Shown: one piece after another, positions 42,502-51,636 of the stretch
Numbering within the stretch: position 1 is the first letter of the stretch
Layout: the number at the start of each line of letters is the position of its first letter
Origin: Clostridium magnum DSM 2767
GTDB taxonomy: Bacteria > Bacillota > Clostridia > Clostridiales > Clostridiaceae
Length of the DNA: 64,000 nt
Direction: 5' to 3'
Assembly (NCBI RefSeq): GCF_001623875.1
Contig: NZ_LWAE01000001.1
Span: 1,178,001-1,242,000 of the forward strand
Position numbers and translations under genes: made by a program
Notes under the pieces: model-generated
What the model was told of the DNA's origin: nothing
Database searches by the model: none
What the model saw: only the letters and a program-made list of their open reading frames with translations

Positions 42502-43275
42502 ATGGATAATACATTTTCGAGGGACAAAAAATGTAAGGGAAAGCATGGGAAACATAAGAAGCATGCTATGTGCCCTATGATGCATCATTGCATGCACAGC
42601 AAGCACAATATGGACATGATGGCTCCAGTTAAGTTAGAGGAGCAAGAAGATAAAGCATTTATGAAGGGAATGCAGCAGCCAATGATGGAAACGCCATGTC
42701 CAGCAATGCATATGGGAATGCAGCAGCCAATGATGGGAATGCCATGTTCAGCGATGCATATGGAAATGCAGCAGCCGATGATGGAAATGCCATGTCCAGC
42801 GATGCATATGGAAATGCAACATCCGATGATGGGAATGCCATGTCCAGCGATGCATATGGGAATGCAGCAGTCAATCATGGAAATGCCATGTCCGGCTATG
42901 CATATGGGAATGCAGCAGCCAATGATGGGAATGCCATGTCCAGCGATGCATATAGGAATGCAGCAGCCAATGATGGGAACGCCATGTCCAGCGATGCATA
43001 TGGAAATGCAGCAATCAATGATGGGAACGCCATGTCCAGCGATGCATATGGAAATGCAGCAACCAATGATGGAAATGCCATATCCATCAGCGGATATGGA
43101 GATGCAGCAACCAATGGCGGGGATGGAAGAAATGGAAGAACTAATGGAGGGTATGGAAGAACCAATTATGGAAATGCAGCAGCCAGTAGAAAGAATAGAT
43201 CAGCCTTCAGAGATTATGAAGGATGCTGGTAGTGTAAAAATAAAAAAGGTAGATATAAGTGAGATAGAAGATTAA
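42502..43275 (+). CDS. Met/Cys/His-rich protein with nine 16-residue repeats
   Basis: The 257-residue protein has a basic His/Cys-rich head (1-55: KCKGKHGKHKKHAMCPMMHHCMHSKH), nine repeats of 16 residues of the type GMQQPMMGMPCPAMHM (56-199), and an acidic tail ending VKIKKVDISEIED. Each repeat has about six Met, one Cys and one His, a composition that suits copper or other soft-metal binding, or a cross-linked coat protein. There is no signal peptide. The ATG at 42502 is chosen because GGGAGGA lies eight bases before it; an in-frame ATG at 42475 is upstream of that site. It has its own terminator. The function is unknown. Confidence 0.75.
   Translation: MDNTFSRDKKCKGKHGKHKKHAMCPMMHHCMHSKHNMDMMAPVKLEEQEDKAFMKGMQQPMMETPCPAMHMGMQQPMMGMPCSAMHMEMQQPMMEMPCPAMHMEMQHPMMGMPCPAMHMGMQQSIMEMPCPAMHMGMQQPMMGMPCPAMHIGMQQPMMGTPCPAMHMEMQQSMMGTPCPAMHMEMQQPMMEMPYPSADMEMQQPMAGMEEMEELMEGMEEPIMEMQQPVERIDQPSEIMKDAGSVKIKKVDISEIED
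42667..43098 (+). repeat. Nine tandem 48-bp repeats inside a coding sequence
   Basis: Nine units of exactly 48 bases, each ending ATGCATATG or a close form, encode the 16-residue repeats; a tenth degenerates after GAGATGCAGCAACCAATG. The unit length is a multiple of three and free of stops in other frames, so shadow frames stay open on both strands. Confidence 0.95.
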
Positions 43276-43305
43276 TTTTACTGGAAGACGTACGGCTCAT
43301 AGAAG

Positions 43306-43356
43306 AAAAGCTCCATTTTTTACTACTCTTTTAAGAGATAAAAAATGGAGCTTTTT
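43306..43356 (+). terminator. Terminator after the repeat protein
   Basis: AAAAGCTCCATTTTTTA pairs with TAAAAAATGGAGCTTTTT around CTACTCTTTTAAGAGA. The A and T tracts on both sides allow it to work in both directions. Confidence 0.88.
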
Positions 43357-43438
43357 AAAAATATTAATGATTTAAGACACCTTAAAAGAAGCAGCTAGTC
43401 AGTATTCTAGTTATTTCTTTAAGATTCCCAAGTTTTAT

Positions 43439-43546
43439 CCAATGACTACCCGCTCTAATACTGCCATACGCACTCTGTGAAAGCGATTCACACAAAATCA
43501 TAGATTTTGGTTCTCTGCTTTTCTTCAAAGTGTACGTTGCGAGCGG
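43439..43546 (-). repeat. 108-bp dispersed repeat, copy B
   Basis: Reverse complement of 5075-5182 with about four differences. Read on the minus strand it begins 71 bases after the end of the pyrophosphatase gene, so it lies in that gene's 3-prime untranslated region, like copy A. Confidence 0.85.
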
Positions 43547-43572
43547 CTACGTTCCTGGATTCGTTCAACTAA

Positions 43573-43605
43573 GAATTAGGTGGAGTTTGAAACTCCACCT
43601 AATTC
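43573..43605. terminator. Perfect 16-bp hairpin after the pyrophosphatase gene
   Basis: GAATTAGGTGGAGTTT and AAACTCCACCTAATTC are perfect complements with a single G between. The T tract on the minus strand is poor, so it may be an end-stabilising hairpin instead of a strong terminator. Confidence 0.65.
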
Positions 43606-43616
43606 AAGTTTTCACT

Positions 43617-45257
43617 TCATTTTTGAGAAGCCATTGCTGCAGTTAATTGAGGTACAACTTGTTTCTTTCTTGAAAGAACACCAGGTGCATAAGCGCTATT
43701 GCCCTCAAGGGTTACACCAAAGGCTCTAGAAACAGCATCCGTATGATCACCGATAGCGATTAATTCTGAACCACCTTTTAATATGTCCGTTACTAGTAGA
43801 AGAACTAATCCGTAACCTTCATCGGTAGCTGTTTTTTCCATTAATTCAACAACATCTTTTCTTACAGCTTCAAAACCTTCTGTATCCATAGTTGTAATTT
43901 GGCCTACTCCAACTTTAATATCGCTCATACTAAATGGCTTAAAGTCTTGATTAAGTATCTGAGAAGGTGTTTTTCCTTCTAATGAAGATCCTGCCTTAAA
44001 CATTTCCTTTGCAAACTTTTCAGGATCTATATCAGCTATACTTGCAAGTCTATTTAATGTAAGTTTATCTGCATTAGTTGAAGTTGGTGATTTAAATAAC
44101 AATGTGTCTGAAATAATTGCGGCACATAAAAGACCGGCAGTCTTTTTAGATGGTCTTATACCATTCTCGAAAAAGATAGAAGCAACTATTGTAGCTGTAC
44201 ATCCAACAGGTTCATTTCTAAAATATATAGGATTTCCTGTTTCAACACCTCCAATTTTATGGTGGTCAATTATTTCTAATATTTCAGCATCCTCTAGACC
44301 ATGAACAGACTGAGCTTTTTCATTATGGTCTACAAGTACTACCTTCTTCTTATTTTTAGAAATTAAGTGATATCTAGAGATATTTCCTACTATTTTATTT
44401 TCAAAATTTACAACAGGATAGCTTCTAAATCTAGTTTTAAGCATAACTTCTCTTACATCATCAATGAAGTCATCAGTTCTAAAACATACAAGATTCTCAC
44501 TAGTCATCACATGACTTACAGGGACACTTTGAGTAATTAATCTTGAGGCAGTAAATGTATCGTAAGGTGTTACTATTATGGAGCAATTTTCTTCTTTAGC
44601 TCTTTGTAGTATCTCGTCACTTACAGCATGATTACCTGTTATTATCATAAGAGATGCATGGCAGTTAAGTACTACATTTTGAGCATCTTCTCTATTTCCA
44701 CAGATAACTAAGTCTCCCTCATCTATAAATTCTCCAGCGCTTTCAGGCTGCATCGCTGCAACAACTACTTTGCCTGTAAATTTAGGATCATTTTCAGAAA
44801 CATATATGCATTTAGCTGAAAGAGTATCTAAGATGTTTTCAAGCTTTGTATTGCTTTTCTCAATTACATTAGTATCCCATATATCCATATAACATGAAGT
44901 TATATTTGACTGAGATGCAAGACCTATTAATCTGTCTTCATCATCAACAACAGGTAAAGTTTTAACGTTATTCTTTCTTATCATTGACCAAGCTGTCTTT
45001 AATGAAGTTTCAGCACAAATAGGTGTAACACTATCAATCTCTAAATCTGCTATTTGAGTTTTTACAGTCTCCACTAATTTTGGAACCTTAACGCAAAAAT
45101 AATCAAGTGCAAACTGAGTTTCACGACTTACTTCTCCCAATCTAATAGGAACAGCATTTATTCCAGTTTTGTTTTTAAATTCTGAGTAGGAAATAGCGGA
45201 ACAAATAGAATCCGTATCTGGATTCTTATGCCCTGTTATGTATACTACATCATTCAT
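43617..45257 (-). CDS. ppaC: Mn-dependent inorganic pyrophosphatase with CBS and DRTGG domains
   Basis: This family II pyrophosphatase splits pyrophosphate in the cytosol. The 546-residue protein has the split DHH domain: GHKNPDTDS at 9-17 (ligands H10, D14, D16), DHNE at 310-313 and DHHK at 331-334. Between the halves lie CBS 1 (about 72-125), a DRTGG domain (about 130-245) and CBS 2 (about 250-305), and the DHHA2 domain ends the protein. CBS-type enzymes are known to be inhibited by AMP and ADP and activated by ATP or diadenosine polyphosphates. TTAGGAGG precedes the ATG. It is a single minus-strand gene. Confidence 0.95.
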   Translation of the reverse strand: MNDVVYITGHKNPDTDSICSAISYSEFKNKTGINAVPIRLGEVSRETQFALDYFCVKVPKLVETVKTQIADLEIDSVTPICAETSLKTAWSMIRKNNVKTLPVVDDEDRLIGLASQSNITSCYMDIWDTNVIEKSNTKLENILDTLSAKCIYVSENDPKFTGKVVVAAMQPESAGEFIDEGDLVICGNREDAQNVVLNCHASLMIITGNHAVSDEILQRAKEENCSIIVTPYDTFTASRLITQSVPVSHVMTSENLVCFRTDDFIDDVREVMLKTRFRSYPVVNFENKIVGNISRYHLISKNKKKVVLVDHNEKAQSVHGLEDAEILEIIDHHKIGGVETGNPIYFRNEPVGCTATIVASIFFENGIRPSKKTAGLLCAAIISDTLLFKSPTSTNADKLTLNRLASIADIDPEKFAKEMFKAGSSLEGKTPSQILNQDFKPFSMSDIKVGVGQITTMDTEGFEAVRKDVVELMEKTATDEGYGLVLLLVTDILKGGSELIAIGDHTDAVSRAFGVTLEGNSAYAPGVLSRKKQVVPQLTAAMASQK

Positions 45258-45453
45258 TTGTGAATTCCTCCTAATTTATATGTATATAAATATTTTTGTA
45301 TTTGGGAATTAGACAGTAAATTATATCTATAATCTATAACTTTTATAAGTAAAGCCCATATATATTATATACAATAGCTAAGTTTTATCAAAGATATTTT
45401 AACATAAAATTTAAAATTCGCAAATTTAATATAGGACCCCCTCAATATGCTCA

Positions 45454-45487
45454 CATAATTACGTATATATTTATATACGTAATTATG
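45454..45487. promoter_or_regulatory. Perfect palindrome before the orphan Ig-like fragment
   Basis: CATAATTACGTATA and TATACGTAATTATG (14 bp each) flank TATTTA, ending 23 bases before the ATG at 45511. It could be an operator or the terminator-like end of an element. No T tract follows. The surrounding 253-base gap should also carry the promoter of the divergent pyrophosphatase gene. Confidence 0.55.
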
Positions 45488-45510
45488 AAGCAAAAGGAGA
45501 AGAAACAATA

Positions 45511-45699
45511 ATGGATAGATATTATGAAGAAGGAACAAATAATACTACTACTGAAGCTGTAATATGGACATCATCTAATCTAAATGTAGCTACTGTAAAT
45601 AATGGAGTAATAACAGCAGTAGGTGTTGGTACTGCTATTATTACAGCAACTACACTTGATGGAAATAAGTCTGATTCTTGTTCTGTTACTGTTAGCTAA
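45511..45699 (+). CDS. Orphan Ig-like (Big_2) domain fragment
   Basis: The 62-residue frame is most of one bacterial Ig-like group 2 domain: AVIWTSSNLNVATVNNGVITAVGVGTAIITATTLDGNKSDSCSVTVS matches the WTSSNxxVATVxxGxVTAxxxGTAxITAxT pattern. It lacks the first strand, a signal peptide and any anchor, so it is probably a remnant of a larger surface protein. However, AAAAGGAG stands well placed before the ATG and the frame ends cleanly, so it may still be translated. Confidence 0.55.
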   Translation: MDRYYEEGTNNTTTEAVIWTSSNLNVATVNNGVITAVGVGTAIITATTLDGNKSDSCSVTVS

Positions 45700-45873
45700 T
45701 TTAAAGTTTCTTTATTTAAATAGTAATTCAATCAATGATAATTATAAACAGTCATTGGAAATGCTTTACCTAGCTTAATTAAAAAATTTTGTAATTTACT
45801 TAATCATAATACTGCATCATCTCCTCATATATTTAATTAGTGAAAGACCATGTAAAAATGTAGTGCTTGGGGG

Positions 45874-48420
45874 ATGGAGTTGATTAATGAAAGGGAATTA
45901 CAAAATGGGTTAACACAAGTTGAAGCAGCCAGAAGGCTGAAAAAACATGGGCCAAATAGGCTAGAAAATAAGAAGAAAATATCTCCTGTAAAGATATTTT
46001 TAGCACAGTTTAATGATTTCATTGTATGGGTTCTTATTGCAGCTACACTGATATCAGGCTTTATAGGAGAAAAAGCAGATGCTATTACAATATTGGTTAT
46101 AGTTATAATGAATGCAATATTGGGTTTTATACAAGAGTATAAGACAGAAAAATCTCTAGAAGCTCTAAAGGAATTAGCAGCACCTACTGCAAAAGTAATA
46201 AGAGATGAAAATATTAAAGTAATAAATGCTGAGGAAATAGTTATAGGTGATTTATTAGTACTTGAGAGTGGAGATAGAGTTCCAGCAGATTGTATGCTTG
46301 TAGAAGACAGCAATTTTATGGTAGATGAATCTCTTTTAACGGGAGAATCTGTTGGAGTAGAAAAAAGCTCTAAAAAGAAAGATAGTTCTGCCTATATGGG
46401 GACTATAGTTCTTACTGGTAAGGGTAAAGCCAGAGTTGTACAAACAGGTATGAATACTGAAATGGGAAAGATAGCAGGTATGCTTCAGAGCATTGAAAAT
46501 GAGAGGTCCCCTCTTAAAGAGAAGCTCAATTCTTTAGGAAAAGTATTAGTAGTAATCTGTATTGTTATATGTACAATTGTAACTCTAACAGGTATTTGGA
46601 GAGGGGAAGACAGATATGAGATGTTCCTCCTTGGTGTTAGTTTAGCAGTAGCAGCAATTCCTGAAGGTCTAGCAGCAATAGTTACAGTAGCATTAGCACT
46701 TGGAGTTTCAAGGATGCTAAAGAGAAATGCTTTAGTAAGAAAGCTTCCAGCTGTGGAAACCTTAGGGTGTACATCAATAATATGTAGTGATAAAACTGGA
46801 ACCTTAACAGAAAATAAGATGGCAGTAAAGGCTATGTATTTTAATGGAAGAGTTTTTAATGTGGACAAAGATCAAGTGCCTGAAAACTTATTGCTAAAAA
46901 AAGCTTTTACATATTGTAATGACTGTAATTTCGATTTTCAGGAAAGCAATATTTCAAAAAGCTTATTTGGAGATCCTACTGAGACCGCATTAATTAAGGC
47001 ATTTTTCATAGAAAATACAGATTTAAAAAAATTTTTAGATGTGTCGCGAAGAGTATATGATATTCCTTTTGATTCTGATAGAAAAATGATGTCTGTAGTA
47101 ATGAAAGAAGGCGGAAAAGAAACCTGTTATGTAAAAGGTGCACCAGAAAGAGTAATAAACAGATCTAAATATATATTAGATCAAGGTCAGGTAAAATTAC
47201 TTACATCAGATTATAAACAAAGGGTATTGAAAGCAGTTGAAACTATGTCTTTCAATGCATTAAGATGTATTGCTGGAGCCTATAAAGAACAGAATATTAT
47301 AAAGGGAAAAGGCTTGGAAGATAATCTAATATTTATAGGTATAGCAGGAATTATAGATCCTCCAAGAAAAGAAGTAAAGGACGCAGTTTTAAAATGCAGA
47401 ATGGCAGGTATTAGGCCTGTTATGATCACTGGAGATCATAAAAATACAGCCTTTGCAATTGGGAAGGATTTAGATATCTGTAAGAGCCAATCTGAAGTTA
47501 TAACAGGAGAAGAATTAGATGGATTAAGTGACAAGCAGTTGGCTTCAAGGGTTAGTGAACTTTCGATTTTTGCAAGGGTAAGTCCCAATCATAAATTAAG
47601 AATTGTAAAAGCTTTTAAAACTAAAAATAAAATTGTGGCAATGACTGGAGACGGTGTAAATGATGCACCGGCAGTTAAGGAAGCAGATATTGGTATATCT
47701 ATGGGGGTATCTGGAACAGATGTAACTAAAGAAGCATCTTCTATGATACTTTTAGATGACAACTTTGCTACAATTGTATCCGCGGTAGAAGAGGGGAGAG
47801 TAATTTACGATAATATAAGAAAATTTATAAGGTATCTTCTTTCATGTAACCTAGGGGAAGTTTTAACTATGTTTTTAGCCTCACTATTATATTTAGATAC
47901 ACCGCTTCTACCTATTCAAATTTTATTGGTTAACCTAGTAACAGATGGATTACCAGCTATGGCTTTAGGAGTAGATCCGGCTGATGGTCATATAATGAGT
48001 GGAAAGCCAAGGCCTAAAAACGAAAGTATATTTGCTAGAGGATTAAGTGAGAAAATTATTGTAAGAGGCTCTTTAATTGGAGCATGTACAGTATTGGCAT
48101 TTTTGGTAGGAAGATACTATGGATTTGAATTGAAGACCTGTAGAACTTTGGCCCTTTGTACTTTAGTAATGTCACAGCTTATACATGTATTTGAATGCAG
48201 ATCTGAAAGACATTCAATATTTGAAATAAAATTATTTACTAATCCTTATCTTGTTGGTGCAGTAGCTATTTCAATAACTATGATTTTATGTGTACTGTAT
48301 ATTCCATTTATGCAAGGTGTATTCCACACAACAGCACTTGGCATTGGTCAATGGGGAATAGTATTATTCTTCTCAGGAATAATTGCATTAATAAATAGCC
48401 TCTATTTGTACTTTAAGTAA
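45874..48420 (+). CDS. Cation-transporting P-type ATPase, calcium type
   Basis: The 848-residue IIA/PMCA-like pump should export Ca2+ across the membrane. It has the N-terminal cation ATPase segment (GLTQVEAARRLKKHGPNRLE), TM1-2, the actuator with LLTGES, TM4 with PEGLAAI (ion site), the phosphorylation site DKTGTLT with D306, KGAPERV, the hinge TGDGVNDAPAVKEADIGISMG, and TM6 with NLVTDGLPAMALGVDPAD. The ATG at 45874 has only GGGGG directly before it; a TTG at 45880 fits a ribosome site as well, and no earlier start is possible. The N-terminus is about 15 residues shorter than usual. Confidence 0.92.
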   Translation: MELINERELQNGLTQVEAARRLKKHGPNRLENKKKISPVKIFLAQFNDFIVWVLIAATLISGFIGEKADAITILVIVIMNAILGFIQEYKTEKSLEALKELAAPTAKVIRDENIKVINAEEIVIGDLLVLESGDRVPADCMLVEDSNFMVDESLLTGESVGVEKSSKKKDSSAYMGTIVLTGKGKARVVQTGMNTEMGKIAGMLQSIENERSPLKEKLNSLGKVLVVICIVICTIVTLTGIWRGEDRYEMFLLGVSLAVAAIPEGLAAIVTVALALGVSRMLKRNALVRKLPAVETLGCTSIICSDKTGTLTENKMAVKAMYFNGRVFNVDKDQVPENLLLKKAFTYCNDCNFDFQESNISKSLFGDPTETALIKAFFIENTDLKKFLDVSRRVYDIPFDSDRKMMSVVMKEGGKETCYVKGAPERVINRSKYILDQGQVKLLTSDYKQRVLKAVETMSFNALRCIAGAYKEQNIIKGKGLEDNLIFIGIAGIIDPPRKEVKDAVLKCRMAGIRPVMITGDHKNTAFAIGKDLDICKSQSEVITGEELDGLSDKQLASRVSELSIFARVSPNHKLRIVKAFKTKNKIVAMTGDGVNDAPAVKEADIGISMGVSGTDVTKEASSMILLDDNFATIVSAVEEGRVIYDNIRKFIRYLLSCNLGEVLTMFLASLLYLDTPLLPIQILLVNLVTDGLPAMALGVDPADGHIMSGKPRPKNESIFARGLSEKIIVRGSLIGACTVLAFLVGRYYGFELKTCRTLALCTLVMSQLIHVFECRSERHSIFEIKLFTNPYLVGAVAISITMILCVLYIPFMQGVFHTTALGIGQWGIVLFFSGIIALINSLYLYFK

Positions 48421-48479
48421 AGATAACAGTAGAGAATTGTAACTTGAAGTTAATTTTGAGACATAGAGATATATAAGTA

Positions 48480-48526
48480 AAAATAAAAGGTCAGAACTGC
48501 GATGGCAATTCTAACCTTTTATTTTT
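48480..48526. terminator. Bidirectional terminator between convergent genes
   Basis: AAATAAAAGGTCAGAA pairs with TTCTAACCTTTTATTT (one mismatch), and TGC pairs with GCA across GATG. It has A and T tracts for both directions and overlaps the stop codon of the minus-strand gene. Confidence 0.85.
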
Positions 48527-48929
48527 ATTTCATTCTTTGAACTTTTTGTACCTTCTGCATTTTTCCTTCCATAGGCACTAAGTCTTTTTTAGTAGTCATG
48601 TTTCTAATATTAATCATTTCAACTTGTTCGCTGTTTCCTTTACCTTTTTTACCTTTCAATCCTTGAACTAAAACAAGATTCCCCTGATTTACAGTTATAA
48701 ATTCAGGCTTTTTGAACCATCTGTTTCTTAAATAAACGCATTTAATTACGTTCTTGCTTCTTTCAGGTCTTACTAAAAGAGTAACAGTTATCTTATTAAA
48801 TATCCATAAGATAGTCTTCTCAGAAACTTTAACAGATACAACAGTACCTTGCACTTGAGTAAGTCTATCACCGTATTTTTTCAAATAGGATTTTGTGTAA
48901 TATTGAGCGATTTTTTCTTTAAAACTCAT
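48525..48929 (-). CDS. Conserved-looking clostridial protein of unknown function
   Basis: The 134-residue protein is basic, with a helical start (FKEKIAQYYTKSYLKKYGDRL), a middle of beta strands (QVQGTVVSVKVSEKTILWIFNKITVTLLVRPE, VIKCVYLRNRW, GNLVLVQGLKGKKGKG) and a Lys/Met-rich end. The centre could be a small OB-like or SH3-like barrel, but no family is recognised with certainty. There is no signal peptide. AAAGGAG precedes the ATG. A perfect 16-base palindrome, TGCTGAGTACTCAGCA (48964-48979), lies in its likely leader and could be an operator. Confidence 0.7.
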   Translation of the reverse strand: MSFKEKIAQYYTKSYLKKYGDRLTQVQGTVVSVKVSEKTILWIFNKITVTLLVRPERSKNVIKCVYLRNRWFKKPEFITVNQGNLVLVQGLKGKKGKGNSEQVEMINIRNMTTKKDLVPMEGKMQKVQKVQRMK

Positions 48930-48963
48930 ATGTATAACTCCTTTGTGTTAAAAAATTATTGAA

Positions 48964-48979
48964 TGCTGAGTACTCAGCA
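48964..48979. promoter_or_regulatory. 16-bp palindrome upstream of the minus-strand gene
   Basis: TGCTGAGTACTCAGCA is a perfect palindrome 35 bases before the start at 48929, just downstream of a TATAAT-like minus-strand element near 49010. Operator role is inference. Confidence 0.4.
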
Positions 48980-49204
48980 GTATTGCTTGTAGAATTTTAC
49001 GTATATTATAACATAGTATTCTCAGTTTTAAAATATAATGAGTAACTTTTGTAATAGTTTTCCCTATTACATATATATAGATACATGCGATAATTAAGTA
49101 AAGTTATTAAAAAGATCAAGTTCACCCTTTATTTTTTTGTTTTTTGTGCCTAAATCTCTTTTTTAAGAATATTATTATAGTAAGCGGTGAAAGGGGGATG
49201 AGAT

Positions 49205-51532
49205 ATGAATAGAGAATTGACGCCACAAGAAATAATCTATGATTTTAAGGTTACTAACTTTAATCAGAGAGAAGATATTGATAGTATGCCTGAATATGAT
49301 CAGGTATATGAAAAAATAAAAACAGCTTTAGAGATAGAGAAAGAGGGATATAATGTTTATCTTATAGATGATTTTTCAAAGGATAAGTTAGATAAGATCA
49401 CTGAATTTGTAAGAAAAAAACTTGAAGCTAAAGATAAGCCTCAAGATATATGTTATGTGGTGGATAATGATGAAAAGTGCCCCAAACCTTTATTTTTACC
49501 AGGAGGTAAAGGTGTAGAGCTTAAGAGAACCCTTGAAAATATACAAAAATTATATGCAGAGCGAACCTATGAGTTCTATAACAGTTCCTCAAATAAGGAA
49601 AAAGAAGAAATAGTTGAAAGTCTTCAGAAAAAAAGAAGCAATTTAATAAATAAACTTGTAAAAATGGCAGAAGATGATGGATTTACAATGAAAGCTACAC
49701 AAAATGGATTCACTTTCATTCCTCTTAAAGAAGAGGGCGAATTAATGAATGAGAACGATTATGATGATTTAAAATGTGATGAAAAAGAAAATATATTAAA
49801 TAAAGTTGGTAATTTAAAAATTAATGCTCAGGACTTGTTAGAGGAGTTAAAGAAGATGGAACTATCAGAAATTGAAAAAATAAAAAAGCTGATGGTACAA
49901 TATTACAATAAAGAATCAAAAGAACTAAGAAATCAGTTTTTAATGGATTTTGAAGAAGATCCTGAGACTTTAGAATTTCTAAAGAATGTATGTGACAATA
50001 TTGAAAAACAGGTAATGGAAATATACTCAATAAATTATGAAGATGATGAAGAGTATATAAGTGAAATAATTTATAAGTATGTTGTCAATGTCTTAGTTGA
50101 TAATAGCGAAAATGATACACCACCTGTAATATTTGAAGAGGATCCCAATATCAATAGTTTACTTGGAAGTATGGAATATGAGAACAAGAATGGGGTGTAT
50201 ACAACAGATGTAAGCTTAATTAAAGGGGGATCATTTTTAAAAGCTAATGGAGGTTGTTTAATATTAAGGGTCAGCAGTCTTTTAACTAATTCATCAGCCT
50301 ATTATTATTTCAAAAAGTCCCTTATTAGTGGAAAAGTAGACTTAGATTACAACAGAGGATATCTAGAACTTTTATCACTTAGTGGATTGAAACCAGAACC
50401 TGTGAAGTTTGATGCAAAGATTATACTAATAGGTGATTATCATACCTATGATTTACTTTATAGCTATGATGAGGATTTTAAAAAAATATTTAAAATAAGA
50501 GCTGAGTATAAATCAACATTAGATATCAATAAAGAAACAAAGCAATCTTTTTTAGGAAAGCTCTCCAGTATTTGCAGTGACAATGGAGTCCAATCTCTTA
50601 CAGACGATGCTGTAAAAGAGTTAGCAAAATTTCTATCAAGAAAAGCGGAAGATAAAAATAAATTATATATTGATGAGTATGAGTTAGAAAGAGTTTTAAT
50701 GCTCTCAAATAATAGGGTGCAAAGGGAAAATAGAAAATTTATAGAAGGTCAGGATATAATAGATACTGCTTACTATGAGGAATTGATAGAAAAGGAAATA
50801 GATGAAAGTTACAGGGAAAATAGAATATTTATTAATGTAAAAGATAAGCTTATAGGTCAGGTGAATGGACTATCAGTTATAGATACTGGATACTTCAGTT
50901 TTGGAAAGCCGATAAGAATAACTTGTTCCTGCTATAAAGGAAATGGAAATATAATAGATGTACAGAAGGAAAGTGATTTAAGTGGTAAAATTCATAATAA
51001 AGCTATAAATACTCTAAGAGGATTTATGAACACATTACTTGGAGGATATGAGAGACTTCCTGTGGATTTCCACTTGAGCTTTGAACAATTATATGGAAAG
51101 ATAGATGGAGATAGTGCCTCTGTAGCAGAAATTATTTCGATGATGTCCTCTTTGAGCAAAATAGGTGTAAAACAGAATATAGCAGTTACCGGTTCTATAA
51201 ATCAGTTTGGAGAAGTACAGCCAATTGGTGGTGTGAACGAGAAGATAGAAGGGTTCTTTAAGATATGTAAGTTAGTAGATACAATAAAAGATAAGGGTGT
51301 ACTAATTCCTGAATCAAATGTAAATAGTCTGGTGCTAAATCAGGAAGTTGAAGAGGAGATTACAAAAGGAAATTTTCATATATACTCTATGTCTCATATT
51401 AAAGATGCAGTGGAGATTCTAATGGGAGAGAATGAATTAGGTTATAGTTATGTTATGGATGAGATATTAAAAGAATCAAAAAAATACGCAGATAAAAGTG
51501 AAAGTAAAAGAGGTGGAAAAACAAGTAAATAG
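49205..51532 (+). CDS. Lon-family (S16) protease with degenerate AAA region
   Basis: The 775-residue protein matches the LonB/COG1067 type of Lon protease. The C-terminal S16 domain (about 545-750) has the Ser-Lys dyad: S637 in DGDSASVAE and K680 in GGVNEKIEGFF, spaced 43 residues as in E. coli Lon. The N-terminal AAA-like region keeps landmarks such as LFLPGGKG, IKGGSFLKANGGCLIL and KFDAKIILIGD. However, where the P-loop should follow GYNVYL the sequence reads IDDFSKDKLDK, with no GxxGxGK. ATP use is therefore doubtful. GAAAGGGGG precedes the ATG. It stands alone. Confidence 0.85.
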   Translation: MNRELTPQEIIYDFKVTNFNQREDIDSMPEYDQVYEKIKTALEIEKEGYNVYLIDDFSKDKLDKITEFVRKKLEAKDKPQDICYVVDNDEKCPKPLFLPGGKGVELKRTLENIQKLYAERTYEFYNSSSNKEKEEIVESLQKKRSNLINKLVKMAEDDGFTMKATQNGFTFIPLKEEGELMNENDYDDLKCDEKENILNKVGNLKINAQDLLEELKKMELSEIEKIKKLMVQYYNKESKELRNQFLMDFEEDPETLEFLKNVCDNIEKQVMEIYSINYEDDEEYISEIIYKYVVNVLVDNSENDTPPVIFEEDPNINSLLGSMEYENKNGVYTTDVSLIKGGSFLKANGGCLILRVSSLLTNSSAYYYFKKSLISGKVDLDYNRGYLELLSLSGLKPEPVKFDAKIILIGDYHTYDLLYSYDEDFKKIFKIRAEYKSTLDINKETKQSFLGKLSSICSDNGVQSLTDDAVKELAKFLSRKAEDKNKLYIDEYELERVLMLSNNRVQRENRKFIEGQDIIDTAYYEELIEKEIDESYRENRIFINVKDKLIGQVNGLSVIDTGYFSFGKPIRITCSCYKGNGNIIDVQKESDLSGKIHNKAINTLRGFMNTLLGGYERLPVDFHLSFEQLYGKIDGDSASVAEIISMMSSLSKIGVKQNIAVTGSINQFGEVQPIGGVNEKIEGFFKICKLVDTIKDKGVLIPESNVNSLVLNQEVEEEITKGNFHIYSMSHIKDAVEILMGENELGYSYVMDEILKESKKYADKSESKRGGKTSK

Positions 51533-51589
51533 CATAAAGGTTAGCTTGAACTCGCCTGTTTATAAGCATCTTTCTGATAATGTTAATAA

Positions 51590-51632
51590 TTTAAAGCTAT
51601 CTCTAAGACCTATACCAAGAGATAGCTTTAAA
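51590..51632. terminator. Hairpin between convergent Lon-like and ychF genes
   Basis: TTTAAAGCTATCTCT (51590-51604) and AGAGATAGCTTTAAA (51618-51632) are perfect complements around a 13-base loop. The left flank TGTTAATAATTTAAAGCTATCTCTAAG resembles part of the 39457 hairpin. Confidence 0.75.
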
Positions 51633-51636
51633 AGAT

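Noticed and set aside
42667..43098. Possible CRISPR array because of regular 48-bp spacing
   Set aside because: The units are directly adjacent with no unique spacers and form one reading frame.
42696..43232. Second open frame of 178 codons in the 48-bp repeat region, coding for DAYGNAAANDGNAMSS-type repeats, plus open minus-strand frames
   Set aside because: Stop-free only because the repeat unit is a multiple of three. No ribosome site, and the 42502 frame alone has a good site with unique head and tail sequences.
43439..43546. Repeat copy B as an insertion sequence or simple MITE
   Set aside because: No transposase, no clear terminal inverted repeats or target duplication, and all copies share the orientation of the gene before them.
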